Assembly (NCBI GenBank): GCA_030446745.1
Contig: JAUJMS010000007.1
Coordinates: 68,108-132,107 of the forward strand
Source: Egibacteraceae bacterium
Lineage (GTDB): Bacteria > Actinomycetota > Nitriliruptoria > Euzebyales > Egibacteraceae
Length of the DNA: 64,000 bases
Direction: 5' to 3'
Below the pieces are notes generated by a model, which made no database searches, was not told where the DNA came from, and saw nothing but the letters and a program-made list of their open reading frames with translations. The position numbers and the translations under genes were made by a program. Shown here one piece after another: positions 15,112 through 27,343 of the stretch (position 1 is its first letter; each line of letters opens with the position of its first letter).

Positions 15112-16320
15112 TCAGCCGGGAACCCGCTCCCGGACGTAGCCCACGACGCGCGCGGCGCTGGCGGCGATCGGCACGGACAGGAACGCTCCGAGAACGCCGA
15201 GCAGGACCGCCCCGGCCGACAGGGCGGCGATGACCGCGAGCGGGTGCAACTCGGTCGCCCGGCCGAGCAGGATCGGGGCGAGGACGTGGCCCTCGACCTG
15301 CTGCACCGCGACGATGAGCAACAGGACGGCGATGGCGGCGCCGGGTCCGTTGGTCGCCAGGGCGACGAGCACGGCGACGCTGCCGGCGAGGAACGCGCCG
15401 ACGATGGGAAACAGCGCGCCGAAGAACACCAGCACCGACAGCGGCAGGGCGAGCGGGACCCGCAGGACCACCAGCCCGATGCCGATCACCACCGCGTCGA
15501 CGAGCCCGATGAGCAGCAGCCCGCGGATGTAGGCGCCGATGGTGAACCACACCCGGTCGCCGCACGCCTGGACGTCGGCGCGGATCCGCTCCGGAAACAG
15601 GTCACGCAGCCACCCGGCGATGCGCGAGCCGTCCTTGAGGTAGAAGAACAACGCGAACAGGCCGAGGACCAGGCCGGCGAAGCCCTCCACCAGAACGACG
15701 CCGGCCTCGACGAGACGCGGGCCCAACTCGCCCGCATCGTCGGAGGCCTGGGCGCGGACCCGTTCGATCAGGGCGTCCACCGGCACAGGGTCGAGTCCGA
15801 GCGGTCCTGACCGCAGGTAGCTGCGCACCTGGCCGTAGCCGCGCTCGAGGCTGTCGGCGAGCCCTTCCAGCTCCGCGGCCACCGACGGCGTGAGGACGCG
15901 GAACAGCAGGACGAACAGCGCGATCGCGCCGACGAGCACGATCAGCGCCGCCGCCGCGTCCGGCACGCCACGGCGCTTCAGCGCGTCCGCGGGCGGCACG
16001 AGGACGGCGGCGGGGAACAGCGCGAGGACCAGCGGGACGACGACGACGGTCAGCGCGCCGAGGACGATGGCGGCGCCGACGGCGAGCACGGCCACGCCGA
16101 TCAGCGACCACGACAGCGCCCCGATGCGCACGAGCGGGCGCTGTCCCAACGGCACCGGCGGCGTCGCGGCGGTGAGCGCGTCGGCCGGTCCGCCACCCGA
16201 GGGCGGCGCCGGCGCGGCGGGCGGCGCGGGCGGCGCGCCCGCCGGCGTCGCGGCCGGGGTCGCGGCGGTGTCCGCGCCCGGCGTGCTGGCCCCGCCGCGT
16301 GGTCTCCTGCGAAGCGCCAT
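15112..16320 (-). CDS. AI-2E family (TqsA/PerM-like) transporter
   Basis: The 402-residue membrane protein has a Pro/Ala-rich cytoplasmic head of about 70 residues. The family's transmembrane core follows: paired helices near residues 80-125, another at about 140-160, a soluble stretch (SLERGYGQVRSYLR), then helices with LVEGFAGLVLGLFALFFYLKDG and GALFPIVGAFLAGSVAVLVAL. AI-2E proteins include exporters of autoinducer-2 and Na+/H+ antiporters, so the cargo is unknown. ATG 16320 follows TACGGT by 6 bases, in line with the leaderless pattern. Confidence 0.82.
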   Translation of the reverse strand: MALRRRPRGGASTPGADTAATPAATPAGAPPAPPAAPAPPSGGGPADALTAATPPVPLGQRPLVRIGALSWSLIGVAVLAVGAAIVLGALTVVVVPLVLALFPAAVLVPPADALKRRGVPDAAAALIVLVGAIALFVLLFRVLTPSVAAELEGLADSLERGYGQVRSYLRSGPLGLDPVPVDALIERVRAQASDDAGELGPRLVEAGVVLVEGFAGLVLGLFALFFYLKDGSRIAGWLRDLFPERIRADVQACGDRVWFTIGAYIRGLLLIGLVDAVVIGIGLVVLRVPLALPLSVLVFFGALFPIVGAFLAGSVAVLVALATNGPGAAIAVLLLIVAVQQVEGHVLAPILLGRATELHPLAVIAALSAGAVLLGVLGAFLSVPIAASAARVVGYVRERVPG

Positions 16321-16369
16321 CGCCGTACCGTAACGGGCGCCGGCGGCGAGCGACCGCACCTCGGGTGTG

Positions 16370-17689
16370 TCAGCCGTCCTCGAGGCAGGCGCGCAGGGCC
16401 GCGATCATCGGCGCGACGTCGGCGGCCGCGGCCTGCTCGCGCACCGAGTGCATCGACAGCATCGGGGCGCCCACGTCGACGGTCGCCAGGCCCAGCCGCG
16501 TCGCGGTCAGCGGCCCGATCGTCGAGCCGCACGCGAGGTCGGCGCGGCTGACGAAGGACTGGACCGCCACGCCGGCGTCGCGGCAGCGCGCGACGAACCA
16601 CGCGGCCGTGGCGGCGTCGGTGGCGTACGCCTGGTTGGCGTTGTGCTTGACGACCGGACCACCGCCCAGGCGCGGGCGATGCTCGGCGTCGTGGCGGTCG
16701 GCGTAGTTCGGATGCACCGCGTGCGCCATGTCGGCGCTGACCAGCCGTGACCGCGCCAGCGCGATCGGCAGTGCCTGGGGGTCGGCGCCGCGGTCACCGC
16801 CGTCGCCGGTCGCGGCGACGACCCGGGCGACGACCTGCGCGAGGAACGGGCCGCGCGCGCCCTCGGCGCTGGCCGAGCCGACCTCCTCGTGGTCGTTGGC
16901 GACGACGATCTGCGTCGCGGCGATCGGGGTGGCGCCGAGCAGTGCCGTCAGTCCGGTGAAGCACGACGCGAGGTTGTCCAGCCGCGGCGCGAACAGGTAC
17001 GCCCCGTCGGCGCCGCCCAGCGCAGCCGGCTGCGTGTCGGCGGTGACCAGGTCCCAGCCGAGCAGCGCGTCGCGCGCTTCGCCCGCCGCCTCGGCGACCG
17101 CGTCGAGGACGTCGCCGGAGCCGTCGGCGCCCCACAGCGGCACGAGGTGGGTCTGCGGGTTGAGCTCGAGCCCCTTCTCGCGCAGCTCACGGGAGAGGTG
17201 GATCGCCAGCGACGGGATGCGCAGCGGCGCCCCGGGCAGGCGCACCAGCAGGACGGTGACGCTGCCGTCGTCGGCGGCCACCGCGACGCGCCCCGCCAGC
17301 GTCAGGTCACGGTCCAGCCAGGTGTGCGCGAGCACACCGCCGTACGGCTCGACGCCGACCTGGCGGTAGCCGCAGCGCCGGACGTCGGGGCGGGGACGGA
17401 CCTTGAACGCCGGCGAGTCGGTGTGCGCTCCGACGATCCGCATCCCCGCGTCGGCGGCCGGCGCGGCGCCGACGACGAAGGCGGCGACGCTGCTGCCGTC
17501 GCGCACGACGTAGCGCCGGTCTCCGGGCGCGAGCGTCCAGCGCTGCGCCTCGTCCAGCGGCGTGAAGCCGGCGCCGTCGAGCAGACCCGTCATCGCCGCG
17601 ACGGCGTGGTACGGCGACGGCGCCGCGTCGACGAAGGCGAGCAGCTCGCGCGCCGGCTCGGCCGCCTCGCCCGCGCCGCGCGCGGTCAC
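16370..17689 (-). CDS. M18 family zinc aminopeptidase
   Basis: The 439-residue protein carries M18 landmarks: FVDAAPSPYHAVAAM at the N terminus, the metal-binding GAHTDSPAFKVRP, RLDNLASCFTGLTAL, the catalytic NDHEEVGSASAEGA, and the C-terminal DMAHAVHPNYADRHD and GPVVKHNANQAYATD. M18 enzymes are cytosolic dodecamers that remove N-terminal residues, often acidic ones. The GTG start at 17689 sits 25 bases downstream of the Kgd gene on the same strand, so read-through from that gene is possible. Nothing appears missing. Confidence 0.9.
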   Translation of the reverse strand: MTARGAGEAAEPARELLAFVDAAPSPYHAVAAMTGLLDGAGFTPLDEAQRWTLAPGDRRYVVRDGSSVAAFVVGAAPAADAGMRIVGAHTDSPAFKVRPRPDVRRCGYRQVGVEPYGGVLAHTWLDRDLTLAGRVAVAADDGSVTVLLVRLPGAPLRIPSLAIHLSRELREKGLELNPQTHLVPLWGADGSGDVLDAVAEAAGEARDALLGWDLVTADTQPAALGGADGAYLFAPRLDNLASCFTGLTALLGATPIAATQIVVANDHEEVGSASAEGARGPFLAQVVARVVAATGDGGDRGADPQALPIALARSRLVSADMAHAVHPNYADRHDAEHRPRLGGGPVVKHNANQAYATDAATAAWFVARCRDAGVAVQSFVSRADLACGSTIGPLTATRLGLATVDVGAPMLSMHSVREQAAAADVAPMIAALRACLEDG

Positions 17690-17714
17690 GGTCGCATCCG
17701 CGCGCCGGTCGCCG

Positions 17715-21437
<3,723 letters not shown>

Positions 21438-21604
21438 GGGACGCTTCACCGCGATTCGTGTGCCGTCGGATGCCGTCGGAACGGGTCGCGCGGCGGACGC
21501 CGGGACATCGCCGCCGGGCATGGCCGATGCTAACGCGCGTCCCGCCCAGCCCTTACCCGAAGGCGTGTCCGGTCAGGCCATGCGCCCACCGATGACGAGG
21601 TGTC

Positions 21605-22270
21605 GTGGACCAGTCTCAGGAATCCAGCGGCGATCCCCCGGCGGTACCCGGCACGGCCAGGGCGGCGGCGCCTGACGACGTCGGCGTCGGGCCGCACCCA
21701 CGGCCGTGGCCCGACGACGCGCGCCTGGACCCGGCGCTGCTCGCCGAGGGCGACCGGCGCAACGTCGTCGACCGCTACCGCTACTGGCGCGTCGAGGCGG
21801 TCGTCGCCGACCTCGACGCGCGGCGTCACCCCTTCCACGTGGCCATCGAGAACTGGCAACACGACCTGAACATCGGGGCGGTGGTGCGCAACGCCAACGC
21901 CTTCCTCGCCGCGGCCGTGCACATCGTCGGGCGGCGCCGCTGGAACCGGCGGGGCGCGATGGTCACCGACCGCTATCAGCACGTGCGCTACCACGCCACC
22001 GTCGATCAGCTCGCCGCCTGGGCGGCGGCTGAGGGGCTGCCGCTGCTCGGCGTCGACAACATGGCGGGCGCGGTGGCGATCGACACGGCCCACTTGCCGC
22101 GCGCCTGCGTCATGCTGTTCGGGCAGGAGGGGCCGGGCCTGTCCGACGCCGCCCGCGCCACCGTGTCGCAGGTGCTCACGATCCGCCAGTTCGGCTCGAC
22201 GCGGTCGATCAACGCCGGCGTGGCGAGCGGCATCGCGATGCACGAGTGGATCCGCCGCCACGCGCGCTAG
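21605..22270 (+). CDS. TrmH/SpoU family RNA 2'-O-ribose methyltransferase
   Basis: The 221-residue protein has a charged N-terminal extension and then the SPOUT knot motifs: VAIENWQHDLNIGAVVRNANAF (motif 1 with N-x-G-x-x-x-R-x-A), CVMLFGQEGPGLSD (motif 2) and STRSINAGVASGIAMHEW (motif 3). It should methylate a ribose 2'-OH in tRNA or rRNA with SAM. The long basic/acidic N terminus before RNVVDRYRYW differs from compact TrmL proteins. GTG 21605 is used. It is divergent from the Kgd gene with a 167-bp gap. Confidence 0.85.
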   Translation: MDQSQESSGDPPAVPGTARAAAPDDVGVGPHPRPWPDDARLDPALLAEGDRRNVVDRYRYWRVEAVVADLDARRHPFHVAIENWQHDLNIGAVVRNANAFLAAAVHIVGRRRWNRRGAMVTDRYQHVRYHATVDQLAAWAAAEGLPLLGVDNMAGAVAIDTAHLPRACVMLFGQEGPGLSDAARATVSQVLTIRQFGSTRSINAGVASGIAMHEWIRRHAR

Positions 22271-22344
22271 AAACAGCGGTGCCGGTGGGCGCGGTCAGTC
22301 GGGCCGGCGCCGGAAGAGATCGTCGAGGTTAGAAATGCGCCGCG

Positions 22345-22450
22345 ATGCGAACCACGGTCACCCTCGACCCGGACGTCGCGGCGGGTTGCAGCAAGCGGCC
22401 CGGGAACGCGGCGTCTCGTTCGAGCAGACGCAGGGGGCGCGACTCAGGGG
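22345..22450 (+). pseudogene. Remnant of a VapB-like antitoxin gene
   Basis: ATG 22345 opens MRTTVTLDPDVAAG, the typical start of a ribbon-helix-helix antitoxin. After a shift of frame near 22385 the text continues as LQQAARERGVSFEQT, the expected next helix of the same family. The frame then runs into the 3' end of the minus-strand DoxX gene without a toxin gene. This looks like a truncated, frameshifted toxin-antitoxin remnant rather than a working gene. Confidence 0.55.
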
Positions 22451-22854
22451 CGCCCCGGCGCGCGGCGCGCGACCGCGACCGCCCAGGCAATCAGCGGCAG
22501 CTGCAGCGGCAGGCGCAGCCAGGCCACGAGCGGCGAGCCGAGGATTCCGCCGGCCCCTGGCAGGCCGCCGTCGAGCGCCATCTGGACGTTGGCGGGAAAC
22601 AGCACGACGAACAGCGCCGCCGCCGCCCAGCCGCCGAGGCGCCGGGTGCGCGGGACCGCGAGCAGCGCGGCACAGCCGAGCTCCGCTGCGCCGCTGAGCT
22701 GCACCCACGCGCGTGGCGCCGGCAGGACGCGCGGGACGATGCGCGCGTAGGCGTCGGTGGCGGCGAAGTGCGCGACACCGGCGGCGGTCAACCCCGCCGC
22801 GAGGACCAGGGCCGGCCACGCGCGGGGCGGCCGGCGGGGCGCGGCGCTGGTCAG
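22444..22854 (-). CDS. DoxX/MauE-like small membrane protein
   Basis: The 136-residue protein has four predicted transmembrane helices: PALVLAAGLTAAGVAHF, VQLSGAAELGCAALLAV, GGWAAAALFVVLFPANVQMAL and LPLQLPLIAWAVAVA. The GVAHF and FPANVQMALDG sequences are typical of the DoxX-like group often annotated as putative oxidoreductase subunits. Its function is unclear. No ATG or GTG fits the frame. The best start is CTG at 22854, whose CTGA overlaps the stop of the upstream M20 gene. The two genes form an operon. Confidence 0.65.
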   Translation of the reverse strand: MTSAAPRRPPRAWPALVLAAGLTAAGVAHFAATDAYARIVPRVLPAPRAWVQLSGAAELGCAALLAVPRTRRLGGWAAAALFVVLFPANVQMALDGGLPGAGGILGSPLVAWLRLPLQLPLIAWAVAVARRAPGRP

Positions 22855-24164
22855 GACAGCAGCTCGTCGACGTCGAGGCGCCCACCGGCGGCGGTGAACT
22901 CGGCAGCGACGGCGTCGCGCAGGCCGTCGTCGGTGAGAAAGTCGGCGGCGGTGAGCGCCAGGCCGATGGCGCCGTCGACCACGCCGGCGTCGGCGCGCTC
23001 GCTGCGCGCGTGCTCCGCGAACTCGGGGTTGTGGATCGACACGCCGGCGGGCGCGATCGCGAGGGTCGGGTGGATCGCCGGCACCCGCACGCTGACGTTG
23101 CCGAGGTCGGTCGAGCCGGTCAACGCTGCCGGGACGACCCCTTGCGGCAGCGCGCGGCGCCCGCGGGTCGCGACGTTGACCGCCCAGCGCGCCGCGAGCG
23201 CACCGTTGCTGCGCACCGGCAGGTAGACCGGCGTCGGGTCCCAGCCGAGCTCCAGGCGCGTGCCGGTCATCGTCGCGGCGGCCTCGAAGACCGCGGTCGC
23301 GCGGTCGGCGAGCACCGCGAGCGTCTCGGGCTCCGCCGAGCGCAGGTAGAAGGTCAGCGACGCGAGCTCCGGCACGATGTTGGGCTTCTGCCCGCCGTTC
23401 GTGATGATGCCGTGGACCCGGTCGGTCGGGAGCATGTGCTGGCGCAGCTGCGCCATGCCGGTGTAGGCGTTGACCGCCGCGTCGAGCGCGTTGCGGCCGA
23501 GGAACGGCATCGCCGACGCGTGCGCGGACAGTCCGTGGTAGGTGACGTCGACCGTGCGTACGCCGATCCACGGGTGCTCGGCGGCCTCGAAGCCTGCGGG
23601 GTGCAGCATGACGACGGCGTCGACCTCGTCGAACCCTCCGGCCCGGGCGATCAGCTCCTTGCCGCCGCCGCCCTCCTCGGCCGGCGTGCCGATGAGCTCG
23701 ACCGAGCCGTCCATGTCGCCGACCACGGCGGCGAGCGCGAGGAACGCGCCGACGGCCGTCGCGCAGATGACGTTGTGGCCGCAGGCGTGGCCGATCCCCG
23801 GCAGCGCGTCGTACTCGGCGAGCACCGCAACGCACGGACGACCTGTGCCGGCGCGGGCGCGCAGGGCGGTGTCGACGCCGTAGGCCCCCACGTCGCTGTC
23901 GTGTCCGTGGCGGCCCAGCAGCTCGGCAACCGCCGCGACGGCGTGGTGCTCCTCGTAGCCCAGCTCGGGATGGGCGTGAACGTCGTGGGACAATGCGACG
24001 AGGTCGTCGGCGACGCGCTCGACGGTGGCAGCAACGGCCGTGCGCACGTCGCCGGGTGCGCCGGCGTGCGGCGAGTCGAGCGGCTCGGCATCCGCGGCGT
24101 CGCGCTCGATCGCCGCGAACAGCCGCTCGAGGTGGCCGGGGTAGGGCGATGCGGGGGTAGCCAT
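22851..24164 (-). CDS. M20 family amidohydrolase (AbgB/PM20D2-like)
   Basis: The 437-residue protein carries the M20 dipeptidase/amidohydrolase signature. DVHAHPELGYEEHHAVA is followed by the metal-binding VLAEYDALPGIGHACGHN, the catalytic GTPAEEGGGGKELI, a lid domain with GLSAHASAMPFLGRNALDA, and TNGGQKPNIVPE. The ACGHN motif groups it with p-aminobenzoyl-glutamate and N-acyl amino acid hydrolases. It is cytosolic, with no signal peptide. ATG 24164 follows TAGGCT by 7 bases, which supports the start over the longer track ORF. It is upstream of the DoxX-like gene. Confidence 0.86.
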   Translation of the reverse strand: MATPASPYPGHLERLFAAIERDAADAEPLDSPHAGAPGDVRTAVAATVERVADDLVALSHDVHAHPELGYEEHHAVAAVAELLGRHGHDSDVGAYGVDTALRARAGTGRPCVAVLAEYDALPGIGHACGHNVICATAVGAFLALAAVVGDMDGSVELIGTPAEEGGGGKELIARAGGFDEVDAVVMLHPAGFEAAEHPWIGVRTVDVTYHGLSAHASAMPFLGRNALDAAVNAYTGMAQLRQHMLPTDRVHGIITNGGQKPNIVPELASLTFYLRSAEPETLAVLADRATAVFEAAATMTGTRLELGWDPTPVYLPVRSNGALAARWAVNVATRGRRALPQGVVPAALTGSTDLGNVSVRVPAIHPTLAIAPAGVSIHNPEFAEHARSERADAGVVDGAIGLALTAADFLTDDGLRDAVAAEFTAAGGRLDVDELLS

Positions 24165-24299
24165 GAGCGCGAGCCTACGCCCTTGCGGGCGCGCGCCGGC
24201 CGACAACGTGCTGCGGGCGGCGCGCGTCACCCCACCATTGTCCGATCGTTGTGACGTAAACAACCGGGGATCTCTCGATGACCGACCCGAGGACGCTCC

Positions 24300-24923
24300 A
24301 TCACCGTTGACCACGCGCCGCCGTTCCCGCCGGAGGTCGCCGATGGCGTTCGCCGGGGGGACGCCGATGCGCTCGCGGCGGTGTACCGCGCGCTGATCGA
24401 CCCGCTCACCGCCTACCTGCGGTCGCTGGTCCGCGACCCCGATGTCGCCACCGACCTCGCCCACGAGACGTTCATCGAGCTGGTCCGCGCCTGTCGCGGC
24501 CTGACTGGGGGGCCGCACCAGATCCGGGGATGGGTGTACCGGGCGGCGCAGCGCAATGTCATCGACCACAGCCGCTACCGCGGTCGCCGGCCGGAGGACC
24601 TGGTGGCCGAGGCGCCGGACCGGCCGTCGCCCGAGGCGGGCCCGGACGAACTCGCCGTCGGAGCCGAGGACACCGAGCGCCTCCGCGCGGCGCTCGCGCG
24701 GCTTTCGCCAGACCAGGCGCAGGTGCTGTCGCTGCGCTTCCTCGCCGGGCTGTCGGCGCCGGAAGTCGGCGTCGTCCTGGGCAAGCGAGAGGGTGCGGTG
24801 CGCGCCCTGCAGCACCGCGGCGTGACCGCGCTGGCACGGATCCTGAAGGCTCCAGCCGTACTGCAACGGGCTGCGGCGACGCCACAACAGTACGCAACGC
24901 TTTCGGGACTGGGCGCAAGGTGA
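24300..24923 (+). CDS. ECF-type RNA polymerase sigma factor (start unresolved)
   Basis: The protein has sigma region 2 (GDADALAAVYRALIDPLTAYLRSLVRD, then DLAHETFIELVRACRG and GWVYRAAQRNVIDHSR) and region 4 (LRAALARLSPDQAQVLSLRFLAGLSAPEVG). The track start (GTG 24381) cuts region 2, so the gene must begin earlier. The in-frame stop at 24279-24281 leaves no ATG, GTG or TTG. ATG 24278 lies in another frame and could join with one indel near 24303. The coordinate given is the beginning of plausible coding sequence. Its stop overlaps the next frame as GTGA, the usual arrangement for sigma and partner protein. It probably controls a small stress or envelope regulon. Confidence 0.75.
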   Translation: MTVDHAPPFPPEVADGVRRGDADALAAVYRALIDPLTAYLRSLVRDPDVATDLAHETFIELVRACRGLTGGPHQIRGWVYRAAQRNVIDHSRYRGRRPEDLVAEAPDRPSPEAGPDELAVGAEDTERLRAALARLSPDQAQVLSLRFLAGLSAPEVGVVLGKREGAVRALQHRGVTALARILKAPAVLQRAAATPQQYATLSGLGAR

Positions 24924-25160
24924 CCGACAACCGCCATTGAGCGGCCTGGCAGCGACGAGGCGCTCGTTCGGGCGTCGCTCGTCGCCGCGTTCGGCGCACC
25001 CGTCGACGGGGTCACCACGGCGGCGGAGATCGCCGCGGGGACGCAGCGCCGACCGAGCCGGGGTCGGAGCCGCCCACCGAGACGCCGACGCCGACTCGCT
25101 CGCCGTCGGCGACGCCGAGCGTCGAGTTCAGCCGTCGACCGCAGTCCGGCGCTGGCGGCG
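24920..25160 (+). pseudogene. Frameshifted gene downstream of the ECF sigma factor (possible anti-sigma remnant)
   Basis: GTG 24920 overlaps the sigma stop and opens VTDNRH, then hits TGA. One base later the text continues as ERPGSDEALVRASLVAAFGAP and, after another shift, as a Thr/Pro linker (TETPTPTRSPSATPSVEF). Position, coupling and the linker recall single-pass anti-sigma factors or secreted partners of ECF sigmas. No membrane segment remains and the frame stops at the convergent phzF gene. Function is not assignable. Confidence 0.45.
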
Positions 25161-25161
25161 G

Positions 25162-26046
25162 TCAGCTACGGGACCGGCCGGGCGGCGAGACGTCCCCCAC
25201 GCCGACGCCGTCGCCGTCGGGCCGCGGACGACCGTAGGCCGACGACGGCATCGGGCCCGCGTCGACGAGCGAGCCCCGCACGACGGTCACCGCACTCCCG
25301 CCGAGTTCGACGCGCTTCCCGCGGACGGTGACCGCGACGGTTCCGCCTCGCCGCGAGCACTGGAACCCGATCAGCGCCTCGCGGCCCAGCCGCGCTGCCC
25401 ACCACGGCCCCAAGGCACAGTGCGCCGACCCGGTGACGGGGTCTTCGGGCACGCCGATCGCCGGCGCGAAGAAGCGTGACACGAAGTCGACGCCGTCGCG
25501 ATCGCTGGGCGCGGTCAGGATGACGCCGCGCGCGGTGAGTGCGGCGAGCCGCGCGATGTCGGGGGCGGCGGCCGCGACCTCCTCCTCGCCGGCGACCTCC
25601 ACGAGCCAGTCCAGCCGGTTGCGCGCGCTCGCGACCGGGGTGACGCCCAGGGCGTCGCACAGCGCGCCGGGCGCCGGGGCGGCGACGGCCGGCTCCGCCG
25701 GGAAGTCGAGTGTGATGCGGTCGCCGGCGCGCGTCGCGGTCAGCGGTCCGCTGGCCGTCGCGAACACCAGCGGGTGCTCCGGGTCGGCGCGGGCGTCCTC
25801 CCACAAGGCGTGCGCCGACGCGAGCGTCGCGTGCCCGCAGAGGTCGACCTCGGCGGTCGGCGTGAACCAGCGCAGTGCCCAGTGGTCTCCCGCGGGGACC
25901 AGGAACGCGGTTTCCGGCAGGTTCACCTCGCCGGCGACGGCCTGCATCCAACTGGCCTCGGCCGGCGCGTCGAGCACCACGACCCCCGCCGGGTTGCCGC
26001 GAAACGGCCGGTCGGTGAACGCATCGACGATGAACAGCGGCACCAT
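25162..26046 (-). CDS. PhzF family isomerase-like protein
   Basis: The 294-residue protein shows PhzF/diaminopimelate-epimerase-fold motifs: VDAFTDRPFRGNPAGVVVL, VNLPETAFLV (with the conserved catalytic Glu), EVDLCGHATLASAHAL and EDPVTGSAHCALGPWW. PhzF proper isomerises a phenazine precursor, but most single PhzF homologues outside phenazine clusters have unknown substrates. No phenazine genes are nearby. ATG 26046 follows TACAGT by 6 bases. It is divergent from menC with 53 bases between. Confidence 0.85.
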   Translation of the reverse strand: MVPLFIVDAFTDRPFRGNPAGVVVLDAPAEASWMQAVAGEVNLPETAFLVPAGDHWALRWFTPTAEVDLCGHATLASAHALWEDARADPEHPLVFATASGPLTATRAGDRITLDFPAEPAVAAPAPGALCDALGVTPVASARNRLDWLVEVAGEEEVAAAAPDIARLAALTARGVILTAPSDRDGVDFVSRFFAPAIGVPEDPVTGSAHCALGPWWAARLGREALIGFQCSRRGGTVAVTVRGKRVELGGSAVTVVRGSLVDAGPMPSSAYGRPRPDGDGVGVGDVSPPGRSRS

Positions 26047-26099
26047 GGCCCGACTGTAGAACGAGGATTCACCATCGCGTCGACGACGGAGGCAGTGGC

Positions 26100-27209
26100 G
26101 TGAAGCTGACCGGGTTCGAGCTGCGCCGCGTCGCGATGCCCCTGGTCGCGCCGTTTCGCACCTCGTTCGGCACCGAGCACGCCCGCGACGTCCTGCTCGT
26201 CCGTGCGCTGGCCGACGACGTCGAGGGCTGGGGCGAGTGCGTCGCCGGCCTCGCGCCGCTGTATTCCTCGGAGTACGTCGACGGGGTGGCCCAGGTGCTG
26301 CGCAGCCACCTGCTGCCGGCGGTCCTCGCGGCGGGTGAGCTCACCGCCGCCGAGGTCGCGCGCGTGCTGCAGCCGTTCCAGGGGCACCGGATGGCCAAGG
26401 GTGCCGTCGAGATGGCGGTGCTCGACGCCGAGCTGCGCGCCGCCGGCATGCCGCTGGCCGCCTACCTCGGCGCCGTGCGAGACGCCGTCGACTGCGGCGT
26501 GTCGGTGGGGATCGCCGACGACGTGGGCCGGCTGCTCGACGAGGTCGCCGGCTACCTCGGCGAGGGTTACCGGCGCATCAAGCTCAAGATCGCGCCCGGC
26601 TGGGACGTCGAGCCGGTCGCGGCGGTCCGCGACGAGTTCGGCGACGAGCTGCTGCTGCAGGTCGACGCCAACGCCGCGTACACGCTTGCCGACGCGCGGC
26701 ACCTGGCGCTGCTCGACGCGTTCGACCTGCTGCTGATCGAGCAGCCGCTGCCCGAGGAGGACCTGCGCGGGCACGCCGCCCTGGCCGCGAAGCTGGCCAC
26801 GCCGGTGTGCCTCGACGAGTCGATCGTCAGCGCCGCCGCCGCGGTCGACGCGATCGCGCTGGGCGCCTGCAGTGTCGTCAACGTCAAGGCGGGGCGCGTC
26901 GGCGGCTACCTCGAAGCACGGCGGGTCGCCGACGTGTGCGCCGCCCACGGGGTGCCGGTGTGGGCGGGAGGGATGCTCGAGACCGGCCTGGGGCGGGCCG
27001 CGAACGTCGCGCTGGCCGCGCTGCCCAACTTCGTCCTGCCCGGCGACACGTCGGCGTCGCGCCGTTACTACGCCCAGGACCTGACGACCCCGTTCGAGCT
27101 GCGCGACGGTCGGCTCGCGGTGCCGCGAGGCGCGGGGCTGGGCGTGGCGCCGCTGCCGGACGTGCTGGAGGAGCTGACGACGGCCGTCGAGCAGGTCACC
27201 GCCCGGTAG
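26100..27209 (+). CDS. menC: o-Succinylbenzoate synthase / N-succinylamino acid racemase (enolase superfamily)
   Basis: The 369-residue protein has a capping domain (PFRTSFGTEHARDVLLVRA) and a barrel with the catalytic KxK (RRIKLKIAPGWD). Metal ligands lie in LLQVDANAAYT, LLIEQPLPEED and VCLDESIV, and the second catalytic Lys is in VVNVKAGRVGG. This set is shared by menaquinone OSBS and by N-succinylamino acid racemases. No other men genes are nearby. Instead a COG3375-type GNAT and an M20 peptidase follow within 4 kb, as in the D- to L-amino acid conversion operon of Geobacillus. Racemase function is therefore at least as likely as OSBS. GTG 26100 is the start. Confidence 0.87.
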   Translation: MKLTGFELRRVAMPLVAPFRTSFGTEHARDVLLVRALADDVEGWGECVAGLAPLYSSEYVDGVAQVLRSHLLPAVLAAGELTAAEVARVLQPFQGHRMAKGAVEMAVLDAELRAAGMPLAAYLGAVRDAVDCGVSVGIADDVGRLLDEVAGYLGEGYRRIKLKIAPGWDVEPVAAVRDEFGDELLLQVDANAAYTLADARHLALLDAFDLLLIEQPLPEEDLRGHAALAAKLATPVCLDESIVSAAAAVDAIALGACSVVNVKAGRVGGYLEARRVADVCAAHGVPVWAGGMLETGLGRAANVALAALPNFVLPGDTSASRRYYAQDLTTPFELRDGRLAVPRGAGLGVAPLPDVLEELTTAVEQVTAR

Positions 27210-27343
27210 CCCGGAGCGCGGCGACGCGTTGCGGCCAGCGGGCCGCCCCCGCGGCGTCTAGCGTGCGTCGCGCCCGCGTAGCGAGGGCGGAGCTCTCGCG
27301 GCGCGTGCGGCGCTGTCCGTCGTGCACAGATGAGGAGTGGTGG
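27210..27343 (+). other. Intergenic region before the alcohol dehydrogenase gene
   Basis: This 134-bp gap contains TAGCGT at about 27258, a plausible -10 box. A good Shine-Dalgarno (TGAGGAGTGG) lies right before the ATG at 27344, so the dehydrogenase gene probably has its own promoter with a leader. No palindrome or other structure stands out. Confidence 0.35.

Noticed and set aside
25162-26046. Phenazine biosynthesis locus
   Set aside because: Only a PhzF-fold protein is present; the other phenazine genes are absent and lone PhzF homologues are common.
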